DNA of 56,484 bases. Origin: Minisyncoccota bacterium (GTDB lineage: Bacteria; Patescibacteriota; Minisyncoccia; Moranbacterales; GCA-2747515). Made by a program: the position numbers and the translations under genes. This document shows positions 25,334 through 34,780 of the stretch, in pieces (within the stretch, counting starts at the first letter, position 1; the number at the start of each line of letters is the position of its first letter). The stretch is from positions 1 through 56,484 of the forward strand of contig CALDDM010000030.1 of assembly GCA_937936355.1 (NCBI GenBank), given 5' to 3'. A model generated the notes under the pieces. The model was not told the DNA's origin, searched no databases, and saw nothing but the letters and a program-made list of their open reading frames with translations.

Positions 25334-26581
25334 ATGAAACAATCACAATTATTCACAAAGACACAAAAATTTGCCCCAAAAGATGAAAAGTCAAAAAATG
25401 CCCAGCTTCTTATTCGAGCGGGATACATACACAAAGAAATGGCCGGAGCGTATTCACTGTTACCGCTTGGCATTCGCGCAGTAGAAAACATCAAGCAAAT
25501 TGTCAGAGAAGAAATGAATACAATGGGAGCTAGCGAACTGATTATGACAGGGATTCAGCGCAAGGAGCTCTGGGACTCAACGGGAAGGTGGGATGATAGT
25601 GTTGTAGACGTATGGTTTAAGTCAGAACTTAAAAATGGTTCAGAGGTGGGGTTTGGATGGTCGCATGAAGAGCCAATTGGGGATATGATGAAAAGTCACA
25701 TCACAAGCTTTCGAGATCTTCCTATTCATGTGTACCAGTTTCAGACAAAGCTGAGAAATGAGATGAGAGCAAAGAGTGGGATCATGCGCGGGAGAGAGTT
25801 TGTTATGAAGGACATGTATAGCTTTTCACGAAATCAGGATCAGCATGATAGATTTTACAACAACTGCATCGAAGCATACAAAAGAGTGTTTGACCGACTA
25901 GGTGTGGGAGATGATACATTCGTGACATTTGCGGCTGGCGGAGCATTTACAGAATTTTCACATGAGTTTCAAACAGTATGCGAGGCGGGTGAAGACGTGA
26001 TATATATCAACAGAGAGAAAAATATCGCCATCAACGAAGAGGTGCTTAATGACAAAACCCTGGAAAGTCTTGGTGTGGCGCGTGAGGATCTTGAAGAGGT
26101 ACGGACAGCTGAGACTGGAAATATCTTCAACTTTGGCACAGAGAAGGGTGAGAGTTTGGGGCTATACTATACAGATGATCAGGGAGATAAGGTGCCTGTA
26201 TGGATGGGATCGTATGGCATAGGCATTACACGACTTCTTGGTGTATTAGTTGAAAAGTTTGCAGATGAAAAAGGTGTAGTCTTGCCACACGGCGTCGCAC
26301 CTTTTGCGGTGCATCTGATCAGCATCGGTCAAGATCGCAAGGCGCAAGAAATCTATGGTGCATTAACAAAGACGGGTGTTGACGTGCTTTTTGATGACCG
26401 AGATATACGACCTGGAGAGAAATTTGCAGATAGCGACCTCATCGGTATTCCAACACGCGTCGTAGTCTCAGAAAAGTCACTCGCTACTGGCGGTGTAGAG
26501 GTAAAGAAGAGAACCCAAGAAGAAGTCCGAGTTATGCCTCTAGATGAGTTTTATGAAGAAATTAATAATCATCAGGGGTAA
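25334..26581 (+). CDS. proS: Prolyl-tRNA synthetase without editing domain
   Basis: A class II synthetase. Motif 1 region is GAYSLLPLGIRAVENIKQIV, motif 2 includes NEMRAKSGIMRGREFVMKDM, and motif 3 is GSYGIGITRLLGVL. The C-terminal anticodon-binding domain reads VHLISIGQDRKAQEIYGAL and DRDIRPGEKFADSDLIGIP. At 415 residues it lacks the roughly 180-residue INS editing domain that bacterial-type ProS (about 570 residues) carries between motifs 2 and 3. Misacylated Ala-tRNA-Pro would need another editor. The 3' end overlaps the following kinase gene by 29 bp. Confidence 0.94.
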   Translation: MKQSQLFTKTQKFAPKDEKSKNAQLLIRAGYIHKEMAGAYSLLPLGIRAVENIKQIVREEMNTMGASELIMTGIQRKELWDSTGRWDDSVVDVWFKSELKNGSEVGFGWSHEEPIGDMMKSHITSFRDLPIHVYQFQTKLRNEMRAKSGIMRGREFVMKDMYSFSRNQDQHDRFYNNCIEAYKRVFDRLGVGDDTFVTFAAGGAFTEFSHEFQTVCEAGEDVIYINREKNIAINEEVLNDKTLESLGVAREDLEEVRTAETGNIFNFGTEKGESLGLYYTDDQGDKVPVWMGSYGIGITRLLGVLVEKFADEKGVVLPHGVAPFAVHLISIGQDRKAQEIYGALTKTGVDVLFDDRDIRPGEKFADSDLIGIPTRVVVSEKSLATGGVEVKKRTQEEVRVMPLDEFYEEINNHQG

Positions 26582-27074
26582 TTCAGGATCAGGCAAGAGC
26601 ACGATAGCACGTGCGATCCAGGAAGAATTGCGGGGTATGCAAAAGGTTGCCCTTATTGAGCAAGATTACCTGAGAAGAGTTATATTGAAAGAGAAGGAGT
26701 CGGAAGGGTCTGACAACATTGATCTTATTGAGAACACTGCAAAATTTGCAATTGACAGGGGTTATCTTGTAGTTTTAGAAGGTATTTTGGTTAAAAAGCG
26801 GTATCATACAATGCTTCAACGTTTGCGAGAGTATGCTGATGTGTCAAGGACATACTACTTTGACCTGAGTTTTGAAGAGACACTGAGAAGGCATCAGGGA
26901 AAAGTGAATACACATGATTTTGGTGAGAATGAGATGAGGGGTTGGTGGACTCAAGGAGATGTCTTAGGCGGCGATGATATTCTCATCGGGGAAGAAATGA
27001 GCAAGCAACAGATCACCGATAAAATTATTTCTGACATAGAAGCAGAAGATTGTAAGATGCAAAGAAATGGATAA
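26553..27074 (+). CDS. P-loop nucleoside/polynucleotide kinase-like protein
   Basis: MKKLIIIRGNSGSGKSTIAR is a clear Walker A at the N-terminus. The middle has VALIEQDYLRR, GYLVVLEGI (Walker B-like) and a lid-like region FEETLRRHQGK. This is the AAA_33/zeta-toxin-like or uridine-kinase-like kinase fold. The substrate cannot be told. 173 residues. It overlaps proS upstream and the photolyase downstream by 8 bp, so it is co-translated. ATG 26544 is an alternative start three codons upstream. Confidence 0.78.
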   Translation: MKKLIIIRGNSGSGKSTIARAIQEELRGMQKVALIEQDYLRRVILKEKESEGSDNIDLIENTAKFAIDRGYLVVLEGILVKKRYHTMLQRLREYADVSRTYYFDLSFEETLRRHQGKVNTHDFGENEMRGWWTQGDVLGGDDILIGEEMSKQQITDKIISDIEAEDCKMQRNG

Positions 27075-28404
27075 AAAAGTTGATGCAATTATGTGGTTTC
27101 GGCGGGATCTGCGCATGGATGATAATCACGCGCTCTTTCGTGCACTAACAGATAAGAAGTCAGTATTGCCGTTATTTATCTTTGACCAGAGGATTCTGGA
27201 TAAATTGCCACAGGACGATGCGCGCGTGACTTTTATTTGGGATGCATTGCATTCAATGGATAAGGTGATGCGCGCCCATGATTCTGCTCTACATATTAAA
27301 TATGGGTTGCCTGAGGATGTGCTGAAAAAGTTGTTAGAAAAATACCCAGAGGCAGATATTTATACAAATGAAGACTATGAGCCTTACGCACGCAAGAGGG
27401 ATCAGATGGCAAAGAAGATTGTAGAGGCTGGCGGCGGCAACTTTTATGCCTTTAAAGATCACGTCCTCCATGCTCCAGGAGAGATCCTGAAAGATGATAA
27501 GACACCATACAGTATCTATACGCCGTATAGCAAAAAGGCGCTCAAGAGGATACATGATGAGCCTGTATATGGAGAGTTTGAAATAGGTGAGAGTCTCCTC
27601 AAGAATCTTGTCCGTGGCGATGGGTCAGAGATGAGTTTATCGGACATAGGATTTGTCAAGAGTTCAGTGCAAATTCCTCGTGTAGATGTGGATCGTAATT
27701 TTCTTGAGCGCTACAAAGATGTGCGTGACACGCCGTCTGATGATCGTGGGACATCACGCGTTGGTGTACATCTGCGCTTTGGGACGATGAGTGTTCGTGC
27801 ACTTGCAAGGCAGGCCTCTGAAGTATCGGACAACACTTTTTTAAAGGAGTTGCTGTGGAGGGATTTTTTTCAAGCAATTCTCTACTATTATCCTCAGACA
27901 CCGCACATATCATTTAAGGTGTGCTATGATGACGTCCCATGGCGAACAGGGGAGAGGGCAGACCAAGACTTTGCTGCCTGGTGCGGCGGTGTGACAGGCT
28001 ATCCAATCGTAGATGCGGGGATGCGAGAACTAAATGCAACTGGGCACATGCACAACCGCGTGCGGATGGTTGTGGCATCATTCTTGTGTAAGCATTTACT
28101 ACTGGATTGGCGCCGAGGGGAGCGTTATTTTGCGTGTAAGTTATTGGACTATGAGCTAGCATCAAACGTGGGTAATTGGCAATGGGCTATGGGTGGTGGA
28201 TGTGACGCAGCTCCATACTTTCGTGTATTTAATCCATACACCCAACAAAAGAAATTTGATGCAGATTCAGAGTATATAAGAAAATGGATACCAGAGTATG
28301 GTACTGACGCATATCCACAAGCGATCATTGAGCACACAGACGCGCGCGAGAGAGCATTAAGTGTCTACAAAAACGCACTCGGAAAAAAAGAGACAAGCAA
28401 ATGA
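27067..28404 (+). CDS. phrB: Deoxyribodipyrimidine photolyase
   Basis: Light-driven repair of cyclobutane pyrimidine dimers. The N-terminal antenna domain starts IMWFRRDLRMDDNHALF with VLPLFIFD. The FAD-binding helical domain contains WRDFFQAILYYYP, GYPIVDAGMRELNATGHMHN, LLLDWRRGERYFACKLLDYE and NVGNWQWAMGGGCDAAPYFR, which match the class I CPD photolyase core including the conserved Trp positions. 445 residues, normal. A photolyase suggests that the organism, or its host, is exposed to light at times. Confidence 0.95.
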   Translation: MDKKVDAIMWFRRDLRMDDNHALFRALTDKKSVLPLFIFDQRILDKLPQDDARVTFIWDALHSMDKVMRAHDSALHIKYGLPEDVLKKLLEKYPEADIYTNEDYEPYARKRDQMAKKIVEAGGGNFYAFKDHVLHAPGEILKDDKTPYSIYTPYSKKALKRIHDEPVYGEFEIGESLLKNLVRGDGSEMSLSDIGFVKSSVQIPRVDVDRNFLERYKDVRDTPSDDRGTSRVGVHLRFGTMSVRALARQASEVSDNTFLKELLWRDFFQAILYYYPQTPHISFKVCYDDVPWRTGERADQDFAAWCGGVTGYPIVDAGMRELNATGHMHNRVRMVVASFLCKHLLLDWRRGERYFACKLLDYELASNVGNWQWAMGGGCDAAPYFRVFNPYTQQKKFDADSEYIRKWIPEYGTDAYPQAIIEHTDARERALSVYKNALGKKETSK

Positions 28405-28442
28405 CATGCAAGCATGCTACAATAAGAAAATACAAAAAAACA

Positions 28443-28682
28443 ATGGCAACCAAGTATGACAATTTTATAGGGTGGATTGGTGCGCTAAGCGTAGTAACGG
28501 CGTATGCGCTACTCACATTTGAATTGACAAATCCAAAGGAAGTGCTCTACAACACTCTCAATCTCGTAGGGGGAGTATGTCTATGCTATAGAGTCTGGAT
28601 CGACCGTAACTACTCAAATGTGTTTCTTGAAATTGTTTTCATTGCAGTAGCAGTCTACGCTCTCGCTAAAATCATTCTTTGA
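28443..28682 (+). CDS. Small membrane protein, CBU_0592-like
   Basis: A 79-residue protein with three hydrophobic helices: FIGWIGALSVVTAYALLTF, NTLNLVGGVCLCYRVWI and FLEIVFIAVAVYALAKII. The pattern WIGALxxxxAYxL...YNxLNLVGG...NxxxxxLxxxW resembles the CBU_0592 family of small membrane proteins, which has no known function. ATG 28443 is chosen because the upstream extension (to 28401) overlaps the photolyase end and is charged, unlike the family. Confidence 0.7.
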   Translation: MATKYDNFIGWIGALSVVTAYALLTFELTNPKEVLYNTLNLVGGVCLCYRVWIDRNYSNVFLEIVFIAVAVYALAKIIL

Positions 28683-28687
28683 GGTAT

Positions 28688-29179
28688 ATGAGGAGGAAAG
28701 GATTTACGTTAATTGAATTATTGATCGTGATAGCAATCATAGGTATATTGGCATCGATCGTACTTGTATCCTTGAATACTGCACGTGAAAAGGCGCTCAG
28801 AGCAAAGGCGCACCAAGAGCTAGTTGGAATACGAAGTGCAATTACAGTAATGGCTGTGGATACAGAGGAGTGGCCAGGACATCAGCCGACCAATCAAGTA
28901 AATGTTTCTCTGTCTAATGAGATTGCAAATGTAGCAGCTACTGGGGTAGGGCTAAGTGACAATCCTGCAGGAGATCCATACACTGGCTGGGATGGTCCAT
29001 ATGTAGAATCGACGATGCTTGACCCATGGGGTAATCCCTATTTCTTTGACACTGACTACGATCTCAATGGAGGAGTAGGTACCCCTGAGTATGGTGTTGC
29101 ACTGGGATCCTATGGGCCAAATGGCCTTGGTTTGAATCTTTATGATAGTGATGATATTATAGTACTTCTCCCTCTGTGA
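28688..29179 (+). CDS. Type IV pilin/pseudopilin, GspG-like
   Basis: Prepilin signal MRRKG|FTLIELLIVIAIIGI with Glu at +5. The C-terminal region has GWDGPYVESTMLDPWGNPYF and YGVALGSYGPNGLG, the calcium-binding layout of major pseudopilins (GspG) of type II-like systems (W-x-GPY ... DPWGNPY ... SxGxDG). 163 residues. A short GAGG precedes ATG 28688, which overlaps the sequence just behind the previous gene's stop. No assembly ATPase, platform protein or prepilin peptidase is in this window. Confidence 0.85.
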   Translation: MRRKGFTLIELLIVIAIIGILASIVLVSLNTAREKALRAKAHQELVGIRSAITVMAVDTEEWPGHQPTNQVNVSLSNEIANVAATGVGLSDNPAGDPYTGWDGPYVESTMLDPWGNPYFFDTDYDLNGGVGTPEYGVALGSYGPNGLGLNLYDSDDIIVLLPL

Positions 29180-29218
29180 GAAGCGAGTTGAATGTACAAA
29201 ATTCTAGCAAAGAAAACT

Positions 29219-30418
29219 ATGGCAGTAATAACAGATGAAAAAAAAATAGATGAGCTTCTTACCCGCGGTGTTGCAGAGGTCATAGATGCGACAGACCTCA
29301 AGAACGAGTTGATGAGTGGCCGTCAACTTCGTGTCAAGCTTGGTATAGACCCGACAAGTGCCCATCTGCATTTGGGTCGGAGTGTGCCACTTCTCAAGTT
29401 AAAGGACTTCCAAGACCTCGGACACAAGGTTGTTCTTTTGGTAGGCAATGCAACGGGTGTGATAGGAGATACGTCAGACAAGGATGCTGAGCGACCAATG
29501 CTCACACACGAAGACATAGAAAAAAACATGGCGCTCTACAAGGAACAGGCAGGAAAGATTCTCAAGATGGATGATCCTGAGCTGTTTGAAATTGTCTACA
29601 ATGCTGATTGGCTTGATCAGCTTGGCTACAAAGAGATTGGCCATCATGCAGACGCATTTTCACTCCATGAGTTTATCCAGCGTGAAAATATAAAGAAACG
29701 TCTCGACGCAGGAAAACGTGTTTCTCTGCGAGAGCTTCTGTATCCGCTAATGCAGGGATATGATAGTGTGGCGCTAGAAGCAGATGTGGAGCTTGGCGGA
29801 ACTGATCAGCGATTTAATCTCTTGGCTGGGCGCGTACTCCAAGAACAGGCAGGACAAAAGCGCCAAAATGTCGTAATGACAAATCTCATTCTCGGCACGG
29901 ATGGTCGTAAGATGAGTAGCAGCTGGGGCAATACGATCACGCTGACTGACAGCCCTCGTGACATGGGAGAAAAAATTATGAACATGCCAGATGATGTTGT
30001 GCCAATCTACTTTGAACACTGCACAAGGGTTCCTGTACAAGAGGTGCAGAGATTTTTGGCACTAGCAGACCCACGTCAAGCAAAAAAGGAGTTGGCAAGG
30101 GCGATCATAGAATTTTATGGAGGAAGCAAAAAAGCTGAGAAGGAAGCGCAGTACTTGCAGACTAAATTCATTGAAAAAAAACGATCAATTCAAGAAGTGC
30201 AGAAGCATAAAGTGATGGTAGGTGAGGCATTGTTGGATGTGATTGTTGGTAGTGGTGGCGCAAAAAGTAAGAGTGATGCTCGTCGCAAGGTAGAACAAGG
30301 TGGGGTGTCAGTAGATGATGTTAAGATGGAAGATGTTAAACGAGTGATAAGCCGAGCAGACAATGACGCAATATTAAAAGTGGGAAAAAAGTTTTTCGTC
30401 CAAATTGACTGTCAATAA
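29219..30418 (+). CDS. tyrS: Tyrosyl-tRNA synthetase
   Basis: A class I synthetase. The HIGH motif appears as HLHLGRS in GIDPTSAHLHLGRSVPLLKL and the KMSKS motif as KMSSS in GTDGRKMSSSWGNTI. GNATGVIGDTSDKDAERPML and LMQGYDSVALEADVELGGTD line the tyrosyl-adenylate pocket. An S4 RNA-binding domain closes the protein (KSKSDARRKVEQGGVSVDDV). ATG 29219 gives 399 residues, and ATG 29192 nine codons upstream is an alternative. Neither has an SD. This is the enzyme that charges the tRNA-Tyr at 6513. Confidence 0.95.
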   Translation: MAVITDEKKIDELLTRGVAEVIDATDLKNELMSGRQLRVKLGIDPTSAHLHLGRSVPLLKLKDFQDLGHKVVLLVGNATGVIGDTSDKDAERPMLTHEDIEKNMALYKEQAGKILKMDDPELFEIVYNADWLDQLGYKEIGHHADAFSLHEFIQRENIKKRLDAGKRVSLRELLYPLMQGYDSVALEADVELGGTDQRFNLLAGRVLQEQAGQKRQNVVMTNLILGTDGRKMSSSWGNTITLTDSPRDMGEKIMNMPDDVVPIYFEHCTRVPVQEVQRFLALADPRQAKKELARAIIEFYGGSKKAEKEAQYLQTKFIEKKRSIQEVQKHKVMVGEALLDVIVGSGGAKSKSDARRKVEQGGVSVDDVKMEDVKRVISRADNDAILKVGKKFFVQIDCQ

Positions 30419-30439
30419 AGTAAGTTGTACGCAGAGATT

Positions 30440-31480
30440 ATGAAAGATCAATTAGTTGAAATTGTAAAAGGCGCCCTTGAAGAAATCAGTGCCGCAAAGA
30501 CACTGGAAGACATTGAAGGTGTGCGAGTTCGTCATACAGGAAAAAAAAGCCCCCTCTCAGTGCTTATAAAAAGCATGAAAGAGCGCACACCAGAAGAAAA
30601 GAAAGAGCTTGGTCCGGCTTTGAATGATGCGCGTACAGAGATCCACGGACGTCTCGAGGAAAGGTTGCAGGAAATTGAAGAGGCTTTTGATGGTGCTGCA
30701 GAGTGGGTAGACGTCACAGCACCAGGCAAAAAGGGCCCATCAGGTCATCTTCATCCGCTGACAATTGTCCAGCGTGATATAGAAGACATTTTCACATCGA
30801 TGGGTTTTGAGATTGCTGATGGACCAGAAGTTGAAACAGAATACTACAATTTTGATGCGGTCAATGTACCTGACAATCACCCGGCACGTGACATGCAAGA
30901 TACATTTTGGATTGAGACAAAGTCAGATGAGGATCGGCATGTTCTGCGCACGCACACATCCAATGTACAGGTGCGAGCTATGCAAGAAAAATCCGATCAG
31001 GGCATAAAGCCACCATTTCGCATCATAGTGCCTGGACGTGTTTTTCGCCAAGAGGCAACAGACGCATCGCATGAGCACACATTTCACCAGTTCGAGGCAC
31101 TTGTCGTCGGCGAGGATGTGAGTGTGGCAAACTTCCTTCACATAGCCGAGTCATTTTTCTCGCAGTTTTTTGGACAAGATATGAAAGTGCGCGTGCGACC
31201 GAGTTATTTCCCATTCGTGGAGCCGGGGTTTGAGTTTGATATTTCATGTACGATTTGTGGTGGCGATGGCTGTAGTTCATGCCAACAAACAGGGTGGATT
31301 GAGGTTGGTGGAGCGGGAATGGTACACCAGAATGTATTGGAGGCTGGAGGTTACGAGAAGGGTGTGTACACAGGTTTTGCATGGGGATTTGGTCTAGAGC
31401 GATTAGCGATGATGAAATATCGCATTGATGACATTAGGCATTTTCATGGCGGAGATGTACGATTTACACGACAGTTTTGA
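30440..31480 (+). CDS. pheS: Phenylalanyl-tRNA synthetase alpha subunit
   Basis: Catalytic subunit of the (alpha-beta)2 PheRS. The N-terminal coiled-coil (about residues 1-85) is followed by GHLHPLTIVQRDIEDIFTSM, GPEVETEYYNFDAVNVPDNH, PARDMQDTFW, LRTHTSNVQVRAM, RVFRQEATDASHEHTFHQFE and the terminal FAWGFGLERLAMMKYRIDDI. A Cys-rich loop (CTICGGDGCSSC) precedes GWIEVGGAGMVHQNVL. 346 residues. pheT follows 45 bp downstream. Confidence 0.96.
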   Translation: MKDQLVEIVKGALEEISAAKTLEDIEGVRVRHTGKKSPLSVLIKSMKERTPEEKKELGPALNDARTEIHGRLEERLQEIEEAFDGAAEWVDVTAPGKKGPSGHLHPLTIVQRDIEDIFTSMGFEIADGPEVETEYYNFDAVNVPDNHPARDMQDTFWIETKSDEDRHVLRTHTSNVQVRAMQEKSDQGIKPPFRIIVPGRVFRQEATDASHEHTFHQFEALVVGEDVSVANFLHIAESFFSQFFGQDMKVRVRPSYFPFVEPGFEFDISCTICGGDGCSSCQQTGWIEVGGAGMVHQNVLEAGGYEKGVYTGFAWGFGLERLAMMKYRIDDIRHFHGGDVRFTRQF

Positions 31481-31524
31481 TGGTGAGCACACTACTTTTT
31501 CATAACTCTGATTGACGAAAAAAT

Positions 31525-33900
31525 ATGCTATATAGTTATAAGTGGTTACAGGAATTATCACAAACCAAAAAATCTCCAAAGGAGGTTGCTGACTTACTGA
31601 TCGCGCATTCATTTGAGGTAGAAGACATTACAGAGCAAGGAGAGGGTCTTGATGATGTGGTTATAGGACATGTGATTGCAAAAGAGAAGCATCCTGATGC
31701 TGACAAGCTGAATGTTGTGTCTGTTGATGTAGGTGAGGAAAGATTGCAAATCGTCTGCGGAGCACCAAATATAAGTGAGGGTCAAAGGGTGCCTGTGGCC
31801 CTTGTCGGCGCCGTTCTTCCTGGTAACTTTGAAATAAAGCAAGCCAAGATAAGGGGTGTAGAAAGTGTCGGTATGATCTGCGCGGAAGATGAGCTAGGAC
31901 TTGGCACCGATCATGATGGCATCATGATCCTTGGCGAAGATGCACCAGTTGGCGAAAAGATTATTGATTATCTGGGGTTAGATGATACAGTACTTGATAT
32001 CGATGTGCTCCCAAATCGTGCACATGACGCTCTCTCGCATCGCGGCATGGCGCGAGAAATCGCGATGCTAGAAGAGAGAGTCCTGACATTTGATGAGACG
32101 ATGCCCGCTGACGATGCTGGTATTGCGGTAGAGGTGGAGACGCCAGCATGTAGTCGCTACAGTGCTACATCAATCACGGGCGTTGAAGTAGGGCCTTCTC
32201 CGCTATGGTTGGTACAGCGTCTCAAATCTTTGGGTCATGGAAGTTATAACAATGTTGTAGACATTACAAACTACATCATGCTTGAGACGGGACAACCATT
32301 ACATGCCTTCAGTGCAGACTTTGTGCCAAAGGTCATTGTGCGAAAGGCAACCGATAGAGAGCAGATGACACTGATCGACAAGACGGAGGTGAGCTTGTCA
32401 AAGGAAGACATTGTTATAACAGACGGTGAAAAGCCAATTGCACTTGCTGGTGTGATGGGTGGAAAGGGAAGCGCAATTACAGATGCGACCGTTGATATAG
32501 TGCTCGAGGCTGCAAGCTTCAGTGCACGCGCAATACGCGCAACAAAATCCCGGCATGGGCTTATGACTGATGCAGCATATAGATTCGAGCGTGACCTGGA
32601 TCCAAATCTAACAGAGCAGGCGGCGGCAAGGGCTAAAGAGATGATTCAGGAATTAGCAGGTGGTAAGGTGGTGGGTGTTACTGACACGTACCCGCAAGAG
32701 CAAAAAATATCGCCATGGAGCATTGCGCTAGAACATGCATCTGTTGAGCGACTGCTTGGCATAGAGATAGATACGTCGCACGTGCGAAAAATCCTTGAGG
32801 GGCTGAATATTAATGTAAAGCAGAAGAATGATGTGTATCTCTGTCACATCCCAACGTATAGACGAGATCTTGGGAATGCAGAGGATTTGATTGAAGAGAT
32901 TGGACGTATCTATGGCTATCAAAACATACATGCCCGACCATTGGTGGAGAATGTTCAAGTGCCGCAATATAATGCGCAGCGATTTTTTGAACGATCGACA
33001 AAGGACAATTTCGCAAAAGCTGGATTTGATGAGGTGCGATCCTACTCTTTCTATAGCGACGAAGATACGCGGAAGGCGGGTGTTGAACAGCTTGAGCACG
33101 TGATTTTGGCCGGCGGTGGCGATGATGCATCACTGCGAAATATGCGCAGAACGCTTGCAGTAGGTCTTTTGCATAGCGCAGGCAGAAATCAAGCGTATGA
33201 TGAGCAGACAGCAATCTTTGAGACAGGTCGACTATATCAACCACAAAAAGAAAGCGGATTACCGCAAGAGATGTTGATGTTGGGCATTGCGGTCACGTCA
33301 AAGAAAAAAGATGCGGATCAGTTCTACAGGCTCAAAGGTGCTCTGGAGACATATCTTACTTCTCATGGCGTGCGTGATGTCCTGTTTGCGCCGATCGCAG
33401 AGATGGAGGAGGTTGGCGATGATGCACCGCACCTTTTTCATCCATCGCGACGCGCAAAGATCACACTGCAAGACGGGATGGTTATAGGAATGATCGGCGA
33501 AGTGTCAAAGAAGGCGGCGAAAGCATTTGGGATAAAGAATGCACGAACAGCCTATGCGCAAATTGATCTTGATCGTGTAAGGAAGGAAGCACGGCAGGAT
33601 ATGACATATGAGTCGTTGCAAAAATATCCCAGTGTCATGCGTGATATATCGATAAAGGTAGATGCACAGACCCTTGTGGCAGATGTTGAACGCTCAATTT
33701 ATGCAGCAGGATCAGATTTACTTGTAGATGTTGATCTCTTTGATCTCTACACAAACACAAAAACCGCAGAGCGATCCGTAGCATTTCACCTCATCTTTCA
33801 ATCAAACACGTCAACGTTGACGACTGATCAGATTGATCCGCTCATGGCGAAAATTATTCAGCGCATAACAAGTGATGGATGGGACGTGAAGGGTGAGTAG
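31525..33900 (+). CDS. pheT: Phenylalanyl-tRNA synthetase beta subunit
   Basis: 791 residues, full bacterial length. Domains in order: B1 start (MLYSYKWLQELS), OB-fold tRNA-binding domain about 40-150 (GHVIAKEKHPDADKLNVVSV, QIVCGAPNI), B3/B4 editing domain about 210-400 (NNVVDITNYIMLETGQPLHA), B5 about 405-480, catalytic-like core to about 680, and C-terminal FDX-ACB anticodon domain (LQKYPSVMRDISIKVDAQTL). It completes PheRS with pheS. The B3/B4 domain removes Tyr from tRNA-Phe. Confidence 0.96.
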   Translation: MLYSYKWLQELSQTKKSPKEVADLLIAHSFEVEDITEQGEGLDDVVIGHVIAKEKHPDADKLNVVSVDVGEERLQIVCGAPNISEGQRVPVALVGAVLPGNFEIKQAKIRGVESVGMICAEDELGLGTDHDGIMILGEDAPVGEKIIDYLGLDDTVLDIDVLPNRAHDALSHRGMAREIAMLEERVLTFDETMPADDAGIAVEVETPACSRYSATSITGVEVGPSPLWLVQRLKSLGHGSYNNVVDITNYIMLETGQPLHAFSADFVPKVIVRKATDREQMTLIDKTEVSLSKEDIVITDGEKPIALAGVMGGKGSAITDATVDIVLEAASFSARAIRATKSRHGLMTDAAYRFERDLDPNLTEQAAARAKEMIQELAGGKVVGVTDTYPQEQKISPWSIALEHASVERLLGIEIDTSHVRKILEGLNINVKQKNDVYLCHIPTYRRDLGNAEDLIEEIGRIYGYQNIHARPLVENVQVPQYNAQRFFERSTKDNFAKAGFDEVRSYSFYSDEDTRKAGVEQLEHVILAGGGDDASLRNMRRTLAVGLLHSAGRNQAYDEQTAIFETGRLYQPQKESGLPQEMLMLGIAVTSKKKDADQFYRLKGALETYLTSHGVRDVLFAPIAEMEEVGDDAPHLFHPSRRAKITLQDGMVIGMIGEVSKKAAKAFGIKNARTAYAQIDLDRVRKEARQDMTYESLQKYPSVMRDISIKVDAQTLVADVERSIYAAGSDLLVDVDLFDLYTNTKTAERSVAFHLIFQSNTSTLTTDQIDPLMAKIIQRITSDGWDVKGE

Positions 33901-33924
33901 TAATTTGAAAGTGCGCAAAAGAAC

Positions 33925-34761
33925 ATGAAAACACCAATATATACACTTCTATCACCGTCAAAGTCACTTGACTTTACAAGGCGGTCTGACACATTGATTC
34001 CAAAGGGAAAGAAGTCTTCGCATCTCGGTGCAACAAAAGAATTGCACAGGGTACTAAAGGAGTTGTCTGAGCAGGAGGTGGGTCAGCTCATGGGTATTTC
34101 ACCAAAGCTCGCAGAGCTTAATTATAGGCGTTTTCAAGGGTGGAACGATAGCTTTACAAAGCAGGAGTGCACAGTTGAAGGTGAGAAAAACTATGACTAT
34201 GCATTGCGCGCGTTTGTTGGCGATGTCTATAGAGGCATAGATGTGGAGGCGTATACGGCATCTGATTGGGAATATGCTGATGAGCATATTGGAATTTTGA
34301 GCGGATTTTATGGCATACTATCTCCATTGACGTACATAAAGCCGTACAGGCTTGAAATGGGGACGAGACTGCGGTGTGAGAGGGGTGGAGTACAACATGC
34401 GAATCTGTACGAATTTTGGGGAGACACGATTGCGAAGCACATAAATACAATCACAGATTCATGGGAGAATCCAATCATACTCAACCTAGCCTCTCTGGAA
34501 TACGCGAAGGCGGCATGTCGCAAATTAATACATGCAGATGTTATTGACGTGGACTTTAAGGTTGATCGAGGTGATGGGAAGCTGCAGGTCGTGGCGATCT
34601 ACGCCAAAAAAGCGCGCGGCACGCTAGCAAATCTCATTATACAAAAAAGGATCGAAAGCCTTAAAGAGTTGAAGAGAGAGGAGCCAAGTGGCTTTAAATT
34701 TGATAAAAATCACTCTACGCAGAAGCGATTAGTCTATGTGAAGAAGATAAAGAAGGTATAA
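33925..34761 (+). CDS. yaaA: YaaA family protein (peroxide stress)
   Basis: The protein starts YTLLSPSKSLDF and continues with SPKLAELNYRRFQGWND, ALRAFVGDVYRGIDVEAY, YADEHIGILSGFYGILSPLT, YIKPYRLEMGTRL and a C-terminal LVYVKKI. This is the DUF328/YaaA family, which in E. coli limits free iron damage under peroxide stress and has a DNA-binding fold. 278 residues, slightly longer than E. coli YaaA. It stands between pheT and rnhA, without SD. Confidence 0.9.
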   Translation: MKTPIYTLLSPSKSLDFTRRSDTLIPKGKKSSHLGATKELHRVLKELSEQEVGQLMGISPKLAELNYRRFQGWNDSFTKQECTVEGEKNYDYALRAFVGDVYRGIDVEAYTASDWEYADEHIGILSGFYGILSPLTYIKPYRLEMGTRLRCERGGVQHANLYEFWGDTIAKHINTITDSWENPIILNLASLEYAKAACRKLIHADVIDVDFKVDRGDGKLQVVAIYAKKARGTLANLIIQKRIESLKELKREEPSGFKFDKNHSTQKRLVYVKKIKKV

Positions 34762-34780
34762 ATGCAAAAAAGATTTTACT

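Noticed and set aside
32728-33244. Two minus-strand ORFs (123 and 144 residues) over pheT
   Set aside because: They overlap each other and the conserved pheT core, with no SD or promoter and low-complexity His/Ser-rich translations.
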